A stretch of 64,000 bases of DNA from Actinopolyspora biskrensis (GCF_013408175.1 NZ_JACBYW010000002.1:248001-312000); one strand, 5' to 3'. Positions 1 through 8,800 are shown, numbered from the stretch's first letter. Notes: generated by a model not told the origin, from the sequence alone. Numbers and translations are program-made.

Positions 1-79
1 CTCGGCTGATGCGGGTACCGGCACACGAGGCTCCTGTTCGCACGGACTCGGTCGCAGGCCCGCGCCTCGTCGGCACTGC

Positions 80-580
80 TCAGCCGCGCCTGCGTGCCGG
101 TCGCGGCGGCCGGGGCGGAGTGAGCGCGCGGGTGTGGACCTGTTCGAGCACCACCGAGGTGGTGAAGTGCCGTACCTCCGTGCGCGCGGACAGCTTGTCC
201 ACGAGGAAGCTCTGCAGGTGCGCGCTGTCGGCCACGGCGACGTGCAGCATGAAATCGGCCTGCCCGCTGACGTGGAGCAGCGAGCGGGTCTCGGGCTGGG
301 CCATCACGAACTCCCGGAAGGAATCCACCACCGCCCGCGTGTGCGGGCGGACGTTGATGGAAACCACGGCCTCCAGGGTCAGACCGGTTGCGGCCGGGTC
401 CACGTCGATGTGTGACCCGGTTATCACCCCCTGCTCACGCAGCCTGCGCACTCGTTGCAGGCAGCTCGACGCGGCGAGACCGATCCTTTCGGCCAGCGTC
501 CTGTTGGCCAGTGTCGCGTCGTTCTGCAACTCCTCCAGGATCCGCCAGTCCACCGAATCCAGTTCTACTGTGTTCGTCAT
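80..580 (-). CDS. Lrp/AsnC family transcriptional regulator
   Basis: This 166-residue protein has the Lrp/AsnC layout: an N-terminal helix-turn-helix (about residues 9-55, with the LDSVDWRILEELQ opening typical of the family) and an AsnC/RAM ligand-binding domain (about 70-150). The tail is rich in Pro and Arg. The frame stays open further upstream, but the ATG ending at 580 begins the family's conserved sequence. It is divergent from a LysE-type exporter, a pairing in which the Lrp member usually senses an amino acid and controls its export. The 100-bp gap between them holds the short inverted repeat ACAT-CGT-ATGT near 587-597, a possible binding site. The effector is unknown. Confidence 0.9.
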   Translation of the reverse strand: MTNTVELDSVDWRILEELQNDATLANRTLAERIGLAASSCLQRVRRLREQGVITGSHIDVDPAATGLTLEAVVSINVRPHTRAVVDSFREFVMAQPETRSLLHVSGQADFMLHVAVADSAHLQSFLVDKLSARTEVRHFTTSVVLEQVHTRALTPPRPPRPARRRG

Positions 581-680
581 CGCCGAACATCGTATGTCGT
601 AGCTGGAAAGAGCACGAACTAATGACCCATTATTCCGAGGACTGTCGAAGATTCGTCGGATAAGCGTGAAGGAGTTCGCG

Positions 681-1289
681 GTGCACATCGCTTGGGGGTC
701 GTTCCTGCTCGCCCTGCTGGTGATCATCCTGGTCCCGGGGCCCGACTTCGTGATGGTGACCAGAAACGCCGCGAGTGGAACCAGGTGGGGATGGCTGGCG
801 GCCGCCGGTGTGACCTGTGGGCTGCTCGTGCACGCGAGCGCGGCCACCGCGGGACTGTCCGCGCTGGTCATGGCCGTTCCCGGGGCGTTGGCCGTGGTCA
901 AGGTGATCGGGGTCTGCTATCTGGCCTTCATGGGACTGCAGATCCTGCGCCGGGCGGGCGCCGGGACCGTGCGGGAGGCGACCGCGGCGCCGACGTCGCG
1001 GCGGGCGGTGTTCTTCCGCGGTTTACTGATCGACGTGCTCAACCCGAAGGTGCTGCTCACCTTCCTCACCCTGTTGCCGCAGGCCATGGATCCCTCCGGT
1101 GAGCCGATGCCACAGGCGTTGTTGTTGAGCGGGGTGGCGGTGTCCTCGTTCGCCGCCTGGTGGCTGATCGTGGTGCCCTCGGTCGGGTGGTTGTCGGCCT
1201 TTCTCGCGGATCCGCGGCGGAAGCGCGTCTTCGAGCGCTGCTGCGGCGGTGCGCTGCTGGTGATGGCCGGCTCCATCGCGATGGCCTGA
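681..1289 (+). CDS. LysE/RhtB family amino acid exporter
   Basis: A hydrophobic protein of 202 residues with about six membrane segments and the LysE/RhtB signature PGPDFVMVTRNA near residue 20, plus the later LNPKVLLTF loop motif. The family exports amino acids or related metabolites across the cytoplasmic membrane. A GTG at 666 is possible, but AAGGAG at 669-674 sits 6 bases before the GTG at 681, so 681 is chosen. The divergent Lrp-type regulator is its likely controller. The substrate cannot be told from sequence. Confidence 0.9.
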   Translation: MHIAWGSFLLALLVIILVPGPDFVMVTRNAASGTRWGWLAAAGVTCGLLVHASAATAGLSALVMAVPGALAVVKVIGVCYLAFMGLQILRRAGAGTVREATAAPTSRRAVFFRGLLIDVLNPKVLLTFLTLLPQAMDPSGEPMPQALLLSGVAVSSFAAWWLIVVPSVGWLSAFLADPRRKRVFERCCGGALLVMAGSIAMA

Positions 1290-1433
1290 TCGGCGGGGCG
1301 TGCCTCCGCGAGCTAACACGACGGGGAGCGGTGCGTCGATGTTGACCACGCGCACGCGCTGTGCTTGCTTGTACCGAGCACGAAAGGTGTTCGCTCGTGT
1401 GGTGTACGTGTGCCGTGTTCGAAAGGCGGGACG

Positions 1434-3041
1434 TTGCGGCGTGGGTTGGCTCTGTTCCTCGGGTTCGTAGTGCTGCTGGCGACTCCCACCGGCGCCGCTT
1501 CTCCTGCCTCTCCGGACGGGCGCGGCGAGCTGCGCGACGATCTGGACGGGATGCTCGAGGACCCTCGCCTGGACGGGTCCACGGTGGGGGTCGTGGTCCG
1601 CGATCCGCGCAGCGACCGCGTGCTCTACGCGCGGAACCCGCGCACGCGGATGACTCCGGCCTCCAACGCCAAGTTGTTCACCTCGGTGGCCGCGCTGGAA
1701 ACGCTCGGCAGGGACTTCCGGTTCGGCACCGAGGTGCTCACGACGGGGGAGAGGCAGGGCGCGGAGCTGCGCGGTGATCTGTACCTGCGCGGGAGCGGCG
1801 ACCCGACGATGCTGGCTGCCGATTACGAGGGGCTCGCCGCCGATGTCGCCGAGTCCGGGATCGACGTCGTCCGCGGCCGGGTGCTCGCCGACGACAGCTG
1901 GTTCACCGGTCCGGGGCTGGCCAACGGCTGGATGGCGGTGGACGAGCCCTATCACTACGCGGCGCCGGTCTCAGCGCTGACCGTCGCCCCCACCGACGAC
2001 TACGACGCCGGTTCGGTGGTCGTCCGGGCGCGGCCGGGAAAGCCGGATCGTCCCGTGCGGGTGAGCACCAGTCCCTCGACCGGTGCGGTCACCGTGGTGA
2101 ACCGGGCCCGAACGACCCGTGCGGGGTCCGAGGGGAGCCTGTCCGTGCGTCGCGAGCACGGGAGCGACCGGGTGCTCGTGTCCGGGGAGCTGCCTGCCGA
2201 CTCGGGGAAGAAGCGGTTCTTCAGCAGCGTGCCGGACCCGACGCGCTACGCGCTGGACGTGTTTCGCCGAGCACTGGCCGAACACGGGGTGTCCTTCGAG
2301 GGGACGGGAACCTCCCGGGCCCCCGAACGGGCGCGGGTGCTGGCCGAACATCGTTCCATGCCCCTCGGTGAACTGCTGACCCCCTTCCTCAAGCTGAGCA
2401 ACAACGGGCACGCGGAAACACTGGTCAAGACCATGGGAAGACGGGTTCTGGGCGAGGGCAGCTGGACCGCCGGCATGAGAGTGCTTCGGAGTGAGCTGGA
2501 GTCCCTGGGCGTGGACCCCGGGGGGTACCGCCTCGTCGACGGCTCCGGGCTCTCCACGCTGGACACGGTGAGCCCGAGGCAGTTGAGCCTGCTGCTCGAC
2601 GCGGCGCGCGAGGAACCGTGGTTCGGCACCTGGTACGCGGCTCTGCCCGTTGCGGGAAAGCCCGAACGACTGGTGGGAGGCACGCTCAGGGGACGCATGG
2701 AAGGCACCGCCGCCGAGGGCGACGTCGTGGCCAAGACGGGGTCCATGACCGGGGTGACCGCCCTGTCCGGGTACGTGCGCACCCGCTCGGAGCGGCCTTT
2801 GGTGTTCTCGGTCGTGTTCAACGACTTCCTGGGAGCCGCTCCGCGCGACGTGCAGGACGCGATAGCGGTGCGGCTGGCCGAGCACGGAGGTGACGTCCCC
2901 TCCGGAACGGTCGATCCGCATTCCCGGGAAGGCGGCCCGCCGACCACTTCCGGGGGGCGGGACGGCTCCGGTGTCGACGCCCACCGCTCACCGCTCGAGT
3001 GCTCCTGGACCAAGAGCTGCCGCCCCGGCGACGATAGTTGA
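1434..3041 (+). CDS. dacB: D-alanyl-D-alanine carboxypeptidase/endopeptidase (PBP4, peptidase S13)
   Basis: An exported penicillin-binding protein that trims or cleaves peptidoglycan cross-links outside the membrane. All three active-site motifs are present: SNAK (Ser about residue 77, Lys 80), SNN in LKLSNNGHAE, and KTGSMTG near the C-terminus, with the long insert between the first two that marks PBP4/S13. The TTG at 1434 follows AAAGGCGGG and starts a clean signal peptide (RRG, a hydrophobic stretch, then an Ala-rich cleavage region). A TTG at 1365 and a GTG at 1410 are alternative starts. The C-terminal 45 residues are low-complexity and unlike the enzyme core. It is a lone gene, not clearly in an operon. 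Confidence 0.9.
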   Translation: MRRGLALFLGFVVLLATPTGAASPASPDGRGELRDDLDGMLEDPRLDGSTVGVVVRDPRSDRVLYARNPRTRMTPASNAKLFTSVAALETLGRDFRFGTEVLTTGERQGAELRGDLYLRGSGDPTMLAADYEGLAADVAESGIDVVRGRVLADDSWFTGPGLANGWMAVDEPYHYAAPVSALTVAPTDDYDAGSVVVRARPGKPDRPVRVSTSPSTGAVTVVNRARTTRAGSEGSLSVRREHGSDRVLVSGELPADSGKKRFFSSVPDPTRYALDVFRRALAEHGVSFEGTGTSRAPERARVLAEHRSMPLGELLTPFLKLSNNGHAETLVKTMGRRVLGEGSWTAGMRVLRSELESLGVDPGGYRLVDGSGLSTLDTVSPRQLSLLLDAAREEPWFGTWYAALPVAGKPERLVGGTLRGRMEGTAAEGDVVAKTGSMTGVTALSGYVRTRSERPLVFSVVFNDFLGAAPRDVQDAIAVRLAEHGGDVPSGTVDPHSREGGPPTTSGGRDGSGVDAHRSPLECSWTKSCRPGDDS

Positions 3042-3139
3042 AGTCGTGCCCTGACTCAGGGCGGTTCAGGGTCGTACCGGGTTCGTGCGACCGTAATCAC
3101 GCGATAGCGTGAGCCACGTCGCCGGTCCGAGGAGTGCGT

Positions 3140-3847
3140 GTGTCTGTTGTCAGTGAGCTGCTCGCAGCGATCGCGGGGCTTCCCCGGCCACTCCTCGTCG
3201 TAGTGGTCGGTGCACTGGTGCTGGGCGAGTGCACTCTCGGTATCGGCTTCTTCGTGCCCGGGGAAAGCGGCTTGCTGATCGCTTCGGCCGCCGTCACCGA
3301 CTTCGGTTTCTTCCTGACGCTGTCCCTGTGCGTGGCTTTGTTCGCCGTCGTCGGTGACAACATCGGTTTCCTGCTCGGGCGTCGCTACGGGTGGCGTATG
3401 CGGGAGAGCGCCGCCGTGCGCAAGCTCGGCCAACGGCACTGGGACCGGGCGGGTGAGCAGCTGCGTCGCTACGGGACGGGGGCCGTGTTCATAGCGCGCT
3501 TCCTGCCCGTGGTTCGCACCCTGACACCGGCCGCTGCCGGATCCTGCGGGCTCGGCTACGCCCGGTTCCTGTCCGCCTCGCTGCTCGGGGGCACCTCCTG
3601 GGCCGTGCTGCACGTGTCGATCGGCTGGTTGGCCGGGGCCTCGGCCAAGTACATCGAACACATACTCGGCGGAGCGGGGTGGTTCGCGCTGGGGGCGCTG
3701 GTGCTGATCGGGCTGGTTTTCTGGCTGTGGCGACGTCGTTCCGGTCGTCGCGTCGGGCAGGGGACCGGCGCCGGCTCGGTCGGCTCGGAGAGCTCCGACT
3801 TCGCTGCCGGAAACGGCACGGTCGAGGACATCGACCGTGCCGCGTGA
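3140..3847 (+). CDS. DedA family membrane protein
   Basis: A 235-residue multi-spanning protein of the DedA (SNARE-associated/VTT) family. It shows GIGFFVPGES near the N-terminus, the GDNIGFLLGRRYG motif, and FIARFLPVVRTLTPAAAG in the second half, which are the family's conserved loops. DedA proteins act in membrane homeostasis and several are linked to undecaprenyl-phosphate recycling or drug resistance. No specific role can be assigned here. GTG at 3140 lies 5 bases after AGGAG. GTG at 3134 would overlap that Shine-Dalgarno site. The C-terminal 45 residues are polar and look cytoplasmic. It converges with bioB, 72 bp away. Confidence 0.88.
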   Translation: MSVVSELLAAIAGLPRPLLVVVVGALVLGECTLGIGFFVPGESGLLIASAAVTDFGFFLTLSLCVALFAVVGDNIGFLLGRRYGWRMRESAAVRKLGQRHWDRAGEQLRRYGTGAVFIARFLPVVRTLTPAAAGSCGLGYARFLSASLLGGTSWAVLHVSIGWLAGASAKYIEHILGGAGWFALGALVLIGLVFWLWRRRSGRRVGQGTGAGSVGSESSDFAAGNGTVEDIDRAA

Positions 3848-3919
3848 GCATTCGCGCACCGGTTGTTCGAGCCCGGAGCACTAGATCCCGGACCGCCGCC
3901 CCCGGACGGCGAACTCCGC

Positions 3920-4981
3920 TCAGACGTTGGAAGCCACGTCGGTGCCGACCCCGCGCCTGCGGATGTTGACCAGGTCCTGCCGCTGCCCGGGCAGGGTCGC
4001 CTCCTCCTTGCCCTCGATGACGAACCCAGCGTCGGTGATCAGCTGACGGTCCTGGTCCCCGGTTTGCCCCTCGCTGGTCAGGTAGTCGCCCAGGAAGATC
4101 GAGTTCGCCACGTGGAGCGCCAGCGCCTGGACGTTGCGCAGGTGTATCTCCCGGCCGCCGGCCAGGCGGACCTCGACGTCGGGGAAGAAGAACCGGTAGA
4201 GGGCGAGGATCCGGAGGCAGCGCTGCGGCGTCAGGTGCCACTGCCCCTCCATCGGGGTCCCCTCCATCGGAATCAGGAAGTTGACGGGTACGGAGTCGGG
4301 GGACAGCTCGCGCAGTTCGAAAGCGAGGCTGATCACGTCCGCGTCCGACTCGCCCGTGCCGAAGATCGCCCCGGAGCAGGGGGACAGCCCAGCCGAAGTG
4401 GCTTCCCGAACCGTTCTCGTCCGATCCGCGAAGGTGTGTGTCGAGCAGATCTCGGCGTAACGTTCCTCGTTGGTGTTCAGGTTGTGGCTGTAGGCGTACG
4501 CGCCTGCCGTGCGGAGTTGCTCGGCCTGCCCCTCGGAGAGCAGCCCGAGGCAGGCGCAGATCTCCACGTCCGGTTGTTTCCGCAGGATGGCCTCGATGGT
4601 CGAGCCGACCCTGTTGACGTCACGCTGCCCCGGCCCCCGACCGCTGGCGACCAGGCAGATGCGCTTCGCTCCCGCGCCGGCGGCCGCCTCGGCGGCCTCG
4701 GCCGCTTCTTCGGCCGCGACCCAGGAGTACTTGAGGATCTCCGAGTCGGAGCCGAGCCGTTGTGCGCAGTAGTTGCAGTCCTCCGGGCACAGCCCGCTCT
4801 TCATGTTGATGATCGTGTTCAGCTTGACCCGGTTTCCGAAGAAGTGCCTGCGCACTCGAGCCGCGGCCGCTACGACATCGAGAACGTCGAACTCCTCGGT
4901 GAGCACTCCGGCCGCCTCTTCGCGCGTCGGAGTCCGCCGTTGCAGCGCCTTCGTGACCAGTTCGTCCAGCGGATTCGTCAT
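3920..4981 (-). CDS. bioB: biotin synthase
   Basis: A radical-SAM enzyme that inserts sulfur into dethiobiotin in the last step of biotin synthesis. The CPEDCNYC cluster motif (Cys65, Cys69, Cys72) binds the 4Fe-4S/SAM site, and the later YSHNLNT and PLEGTP-like ([10 protein letters not shown]) stretches fit BioB. At 353 residues it is the usual length. It stands alone: no bioA, bioD or bioF lies in the window. A direct repeat of CTACAAGATCG about 30 bp upstream of the start is a candidate operator. The window also encodes biotin-dependent proteins (AccB/AccC at 53880-55456) that need the cofactor. Confidence 0.96.
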   Translation of the reverse strand: MTNPLDELVTKALQRRTPTREEAAGVLTEEFDVLDVVAAAARVRRHFFGNRVKLNTIINMKSGLCPEDCNYCAQRLGSDSEILKYSWVAAEEAAEAAEAAAGAGAKRICLVASGRGPGQRDVNRVGSTIEAILRKQPDVEICACLGLLSEGQAEQLRTAGAYAYSHNLNTNEERYAEICSTHTFADRTRTVREATSAGLSPCSGAIFGTGESDADVISLAFELRELSPDSVPVNFLIPMEGTPMEGQWHLTPQRCLRILALYRFFFPDVEVRLAGGREIHLRNVQALALHVANSIFLGDYLTSEGQTGDQDRQLITDAGFVIEGKEEATLPGQRQDLVNIRRRGVGTDVASNV

Positions 4982-5011
4982 GCCGTCGACGGTCGCCGAA
5001 CGACCGGAGGG

Positions 5012-5039
5012 CTACAAGATCGCGAAACCTACAAGATCG
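5012..5039 (-). promoter_or_regulatory. direct repeat upstream of bioB, candidate operator
   Basis: CTACAAGATCG occurs at 5012-5022 and exactly again at 5029-5039, with a 6-base spacer (17-bp period). The pair starts about 30 bp ahead of the bioB ATG, in the promoter/leader region on the minus strand. It does not resemble the classic inverted BirA box, so a different biotin regulator or an unrelated protein would have to bind it. Confidence 0.4.
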
Positions 5040-5079
5040 GCCGCGGTGATTTGTCGGTACGGAGTCCCGGCACCGAAGA

Positions 5080-5111
5080 AGTGCCGCGCCCCCCGGGAGG
5101 GACGCGGCACT
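5080..5111 (-). terminator. hairpin between glyA and bioB
   Basis: AGTGCCGCG (5080-5088) pairs perfectly with CGCGGCACT (5103-5111) around a C/G-rich loop. It lies about 110 bp after the glyA stop and ahead of bioB, so it probably ends the gcvT-glyA transcript. There is no strong U-tract, which is common in actinomycete terminators. Confidence 0.55.
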
Positions 5112-5130
5112 GTCACTCGGCTCGGATCCC

Positions 5131-5213
5131 GGCTACCCGCCGGCGGGGCTTCCGCGGCGGTCCCCGCCGGAAGGTTCCGCCGAGCGAGTAGCCCGACAAC
5201 CCGAACGGAGAAC
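5131..5213 (-). repeat. 3'-flank modular element after glyA
   Basis: Read on the glyA strand, TGA is followed after 5 bases by GTTCTCCGTTC (5203-5213), then GGCGGAACC (around 5172-5181) and later GGGTAGCC (around 5131-5138). The same three blocks, in the same order and with similar spacing, follow sigF at 24281-24364. The first block also follows the acyl-CoA dehydrogenase gene. GGTT...CCG and CGG...AACC could pair into a stem just after the stop codon. See the finding on this element. Confidence 0.5.
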
Positions 5214-5218
5214 CACGA

Positions 5219-6499
5219 TCAGAGGTTGGGGTAGAGCGGGTGCTTCGCCGCGAGCGCTTCCACCCTGGCACGCAGCTTCTTGCTGAGCGCCTCGTCGAAC
5301 TCGGAGTGCAGCGCCGTGGCGATGATGTCGGCGATCTCGGTGAAGTCCTCGGCCCCGAACCCGCGGGTGGCCAGCGCCGAGGTGCCGATGCGCAGCCCCG
5401 AGGTCACCATCGGCGGCCGCGGATCGTTCGGAACCGCGTTGCGGTTGAGCGTCACGCCGACCTCGTGCATGCGGTCCTCGGCCTGCTGACCGTTGAGCTC
5501 CGAGTTGCGCAGGTCCACCAGCACCAGGTGCACATCGGTGCCGCCGGAGACGATCTGAACTCCTGCCTCGGCAGCGTCGGGCTGCTGCAGCCGGTCGGCG
5601 ACGATCCGCGCGCCCTCGAGGGTGCGCCGCTGACGGTCGGCGAACTCCTCGCCCGCGGCGAGCTTGAAGGCCACCGCCTTGCCCGCGATCACGTGTTCCA
5701 GCGGACCACCCTGCTGTCCGGGGAAGACGGCGGAGTTGAACTTCTTGCCGAGGTCCTCCTGGGAGGACAGGATCACGCCCGCACGCGGACCGCCGAGGGT
5801 CTTGTGCGTGGTGGTGGTGACCACGTGGGCGTGCGGAACCGGGTTGGGGTGCAACCCGGCCGCGACGAGCCCGGCGAAGTGCGCCATGTCCACCATGAGG
5901 TAGGCGCCGACCTCGTCGGCGATCTCCCTGAAGCGCTTGAAGTCCAGCTGACGCGGGTAGGCGGACCAACCGGCGATGATCAGCTGCGGCTTGTTCTCCC
6001 TGGCCAGACGGGCGACCTCATCCATGTCGACGAGGTTGTCGTCCTCACGGACGTGGTAGGGGACCACGTTGTAGAGCTTGCCCGAGAAATTGATCCGCAT
6101 CCCGTGGGTGAGGTGCCCACCGTTGGCCAGGTCGAGTCCCAGGATGGTGTCGCCCGGGTTGAGCAACGCGAACATGGCCGCCGAGTTGGCCTGGGCGCCC
6201 GAGTGCGGCTGGACGTTGGCGTAAGCGGCCCCGAAGAGGTCCTTGACCCTGTCGATCGCCAGTTGCTCGACGACGTCGACGTGTTCGCAGCCACCGTAGT
6301 AGCGCTTGCCCGGGTACCCCTCGGCGTACTTGTTGGTCAGTACCGATCCCTGAGCCTCCAGCACCGACTGCGGTGCGAAGTTCTCCGAGGCGATCATTTC
6401 CAGCGTGTTCTGCTGGCGGTGCAGCTCGGCATCGACCGCATTGGCCACCTCGGGATCGACCGAGGCGAGTCGCTCGTTGAACAGATCGCCTGACGGCAT
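5219..6499 (-). CDS. glyA: serine hydroxymethyltransferase
   Basis: This PLP enzyme interconverts serine and glycine with tetrahydrofolate and 5,10-methylene-THF. The PLP lysine is in [12 protein letters not shown] (about Lys233), and HSGAQAN and DMAHFAG are conserved active-site stretches. It has 426 residues, the normal length. ATG at 6499 is placed 9 bases after GGAGG. The upstream in-frame TTG at 6505 is too close to that site. It lies 51 bp after gcvT on the same strand, so both are probably made from one mRNA controlled by the glycine riboswitch upstream of gcvT. Confidence 0.97.
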   Translation of the reverse strand: MPSGDLFNERLASVDPEVANAVDAELHRQQNTLEMIASENFAPQSVLEAQGSVLTNKYAEGYPGKRYYGGCEHVDVVEQLAIDRVKDLFGAAYANVQPHSGAQANSAAMFALLNPGDTILGLDLANGGHLTHGMRINFSGKLYNVVPYHVREDDNLVDMDEVARLARENKPQLIIAGWSAYPRQLDFKRFREIADEVGAYLMVDMAHFAGLVAAGLHPNPVPHAHVVTTTTHKTLGGPRAGVILSSQEDLGKKFNSAVFPGQQGGPLEHVIAGKAVAFKLAAGEEFADRQRRTLEGARIVADRLQQPDAAEAGVQIVSGGTDVHLVLVDLRNSELNGQQAEDRMHEVGVTLNRNAVPNDPRPPMVTSGLRIGTSALATRGFGAEDFTEIADIIATALHSEFDEALSKKLRARVEALAAKHPLYPNL

Positions 6500-6550
6500 G
6501 ATCAATTACCTCCGTGTTTGTGATTACCGGTGGACTCGGGGCGGCCGCGT

Positions 6551-7654
6551 TCAGCGGTTCCGGTTGTAGAAGGGTGTTTCCACGACCTCCACGGGCGCGG
6601 CCTTGCCGCGGATGTCCACCTGCAGTTCGGTACCCGGCTCGGCGCTGGCCCGGTCCACATAGGCCATCGCGATCGGGTGTCCCAGCGTGGGCGACGGTGC
6701 GCCGCTGGTCACGACACCGGTCTCGGCGCCGTCGTTGTCCAGCACGGTGTAGCCGTGCCGCGGCGCGCGACGACCTGTCCCGCTCAGCCCCACCAGAGTC
6801 CTCCGTGGTGGTTGTTCGGCGGCCGCCGCGAGCGCCGCGCGGCCGACGAAGTCCGCCGATTTGTCCAACCGAACCACTCGCCCCAGGTTCGCGTGGAACG
6901 GAGTCAGCTCGGGGGACAACTCGTGTCCGTGCAGCGGCATGCCCGCTTCCAGCCGCAGGGTGTCCCGACACGCCAGGCCCGCGGGTTGCAGCCCGTGCGG
7001 TGCGCCCGACTCGCTGAGCGCGTGCCAAACCGTAGCGGCGTCGGCGGTCGATGTGAACAGCTCGAAACCGTCTTCGCCGGTATAGCCGGTACGGGCGAGT
7101 AAAATGTCACAGTTGGCCACGCGGCTCGAGTACCCGGCGAAGTAACGAACCTGTCCGAGATCGGTGTCGGTCAACGGTGCCAGGATGTCCGCGGAGGCGG
7201 GGCCCTGCACCGCGATCAGCGCGTACTCGGTGGAGACGTCGGTGTACTCGGTGTCGAAAGCACGCACCCGTTCGGCGAGTTCGGCGGAGACCACTTGCGC
7301 GTTGGCCGCGTTGGCGACCACGAGGAACTCGTGATCACCGGTGCGGTAGACGATCAGGTCGTCCAGCACGCCGCCGTTCTCGTCGCAGATCATCGTGTAG
7401 CGCGCGCGTCCGACCTTGATCCCGGACGCGTTGGCCACCAGGGCGTAGTCCAGTGCCTCGGCCGCCTGCGGGCCCCTGAGCCTGAGTTCGCCCATGTGCG
7501 TGAGGTCGAACAGCCCGGCCGTGTTGCGCACGGCGTTGTGCTCGACGGTGTCCCCGGCGTAGCGTAGCGGCATCTCCCAGCCGGCGAACTCGGTGAAACT
7601 CGCCCCCAGCTGCTGGTGCACGTCGTGCAGTGGTGTCTGACGGGGTGGTGGCAT
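6551..7654 (-). CDS. gcvT: glycine cleavage system T protein (aminomethyltransferase)
   Basis: The T protein takes the aminomethyl group from lipoyl-H protein and passes the methylene group to tetrahydrofolate, releasing ammonia. The 367-residue protein carries the FAGWEMPL opening, FDLTHMGE, the ARTGYTGEDGFE folate-site motif and the C-terminal barrel domain. The ATG ending at 7654 has AGGAGG just upstream. The frame is open further back into the riboswitch and is ignored there. gcvH and gcvP are not in the window. The downstream partner is glyA, so glycine breakdown and serine formation are co-controlled. Confidence 0.96.
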   Translation of the reverse strand: MPPPRQTPLHDVHQQLGASFTEFAGWEMPLRYAGDTVEHNAVRNTAGLFDLTHMGELRLRGPQAAEALDYALVANASGIKVGRARYTMICDENGGVLDDLIVYRTGDHEFLVVANAANAQVVSAELAERVRAFDTEYTDVSTEYALIAVQGPASADILAPLTDTDLGQVRYFAGYSSRVANCDILLARTGYTGEDGFELFTSTADAATVWHALSESGAPHGLQPAGLACRDTLRLEAGMPLHGHELSPELTPFHANLGRVVRLDKSADFVGRAALAAAAEQPPRRTLVGLSGTGRRAPRHGYTVLDNDGAETGVVTSGAPSPTLGHPIAMAYVDRASAEPGTELQVDIRGKAAPVEVVETPFYNRNR

Positions 7655-7692
7655 GCTGTGTGACTCCTCCTGGTCGGCGCCTGCTAGGCGTC

Positions 7693-7928
7693 TCCCCGGA
7701 GTCATTGGCCTGAGAGTTTCACCGCGTCGTGGCTTGCACCGTGGGCGGCTTGCACCGTGGGCGAGGGGCTCCCGCCCCTGCTTTCCTCCGTGATCGCCTG
7801 CTGTCATGCGGTGATTGGGCCTGAGAGTTTATCGGGGAGTATTGCTCCTTCGGCGCTCCGCGTGCACGTTGAGGCCATTGCCGTGGCCGGGCAGCGTTGC
7901 CGCGAGCCGCTTGCGGAGTCTCTCCCGC
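7693..7928 (-). ncRNA. tandem glycine riboswitch upstream of gcvT-glyA
   Basis: On the minus strand, 7928 reads into GCGGGAGAG, followed by GCCGAAGGAGCAA near 7840-7853 and AAACTCTCAGGCCCAA near 7815-7830. This is the GGAGAG / CCGAAGGNGNAA / ACTCTCAGG layout of a glycine aptamer. A second, downstream aptamer ends with GAAACTCTCAGGCCAATGAC at 7701-7720. The two copies lie back to back 40-280 bases ahead of gcvT, the usual place for a glycine-responsive ON switch. Aptamer 2 contains a 16-bp tandem duplication (7731-7762). Boundaries are approximate. Confidence 0.9.
7731..7762 (-). repeat. 16-bp tandem duplication inside glycine aptamer 2
   Basis: GGCTTGCACCGTGGGC occurs at 7731-7746 and again, without a mismatch, at 7747-7762. 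On the RNA strand each unit reads GCCCACGGTGCAAGCC, which sits where the conserved aptamer core (around the GGNGNAA element) is expected. The perfect identity suggests a recent duplication. Confidence 0.85.
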
Positions 7929-8074
7929 ATGACGTCATCGGCGCACTGTTCGGTTGTGGGCAGGACGCTACGTAGCCCCCGGGGCCGAGTCAAGCACACC
8001 GAGGGGTGATCCTCGTCCGAGCATTCGTGGGTTCGTGCGTTCCGCGCGCGGAGATCACCGCTGTCCGGTGCCGG

Positions 8075-8108
8075 GGCACCCGTGACGGGAGCCCGCGGGA
8101 GGTTCCGC
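8075..8108 (-). repeat. 3'-flank element copy downstream of the TetR gene
   Basis: GAGCCCGCGGGAGGTTCCGC at 8089-8108 is identical over 20 bases to 24310-24329 beside sigF. A GGCACCCG block lies at 8075-8082. In both places the element is on the antisense side, 40-60 bases beyond the stop codon of a minus-strand gene. The rest of 7931-8158 shows nothing else I can name. Confidence 0.5.
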
Positions 8109-8158
8109 CACCCGCGCCGCCACGCGACCCGAGACGACGAAGTCCCGGTGTGATCCCG

Positions 8159-8800
8159 TCAGGAATCCTCGGTTTCCCCCGTGAGTTCGGCGTGGCGCCT
8201 GCGCAGGCCCTCCACGAACGCCTGCAGGGCCAGCTCGAAGCTGGCGCTGTCGATCTCGGCGGCGTGCCGCGGGAGCAGGTGCGCCCGTTCCAGGTTGGGG
8301 AAGCGGTCCTCGTACAGCTCCGCGTCCGCGGGGAAACCGCCCGCGAAGGACCCCATGGCCCCTCCGATGACCAGGTATTTGACCGAGGCCCCGATCATCG
8401 TCGCGTACCGTTGCGGCCATCCCGCGCTGATCAGGCCGCCGTGCACGGCGTCGGCACGTCGCAGGGCCGCTTCCCTGCGCGCGGGTCCGGAGGCGAGGAA
8501 CGGGACCAGATTGGGGTGCTCGGCAAGTGCGGCCCGGTAGGAGCGCGCCCACACCGTCAGTCCGGTGACCCAGTCCGTGTCGAACCCGGAGACGTCCACC
8601 TCGTCCATCACCGAGTTGGCGATGTCCTGCAGCAGTTCGTCCTTGTTGGGGACGTAGTTGTACAGCGAGGCTGCCCGCACCCCCAGGCGTTCGGCGAGCT
8701 TCCGCATGGACAGGGCTTCCAGGCCGGCCTCGTCGATGATCTCCAGAGCGCGTTCGCGGATGCGCGGCATCGAGAGCAGCGGAGTGCTCGGTCTGGGCAC
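8159..8800 (-). CDS. TetR family transcriptional regulator
   Basis: A 213-residue repressor-type protein. The N-terminal TetR helix-turn-helix (about residues 14-60, with LSMRKLAERLGVRAASLYNYV) is followed by a helical ligand-binding domain. GTG at 8800 has GGAGG 5 bases upstream. It is divergent from fadD-fabG, and a perfect inverted repeat (AACTAAC-AAC-GTTAGTT, 9105-9121) lies in the shared gap, so it probably represses those genes and responds to an acyl-CoA or fatty acid. The ligand is an inference. Confidence 0.9.
   Translation of the reverse strand: MPRPSTPLLSMPRIRERALEIIDEAGLEALSMRKLAERLGVRAASLYNYVPNKDELLQDIANSVMDEVDVSGFDTDWVTGLTVWARSYRAALAEHPNLVPFLASGPARREAALRRADAVHGGLISAGWPQRYATMIGASVKYLVIGGAMGSFAGGFPADAELYEDRFPNLERAHLLPRHAAEIDSASFELALQAFVEGLRRRHAELTGETEDS

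Noticed and set aside
1-9. CTCGGCTGA as the end of an upstream plus-strand gene
   Set aside because: Plausible as a final Leu-Gly-stop, but nine bases are too few to support a feature.
3863-5191. 442-codon open frame on the plus strand
   Set aside because: It is the antisense frame of bioB, which has full family motifs on the minus strand.
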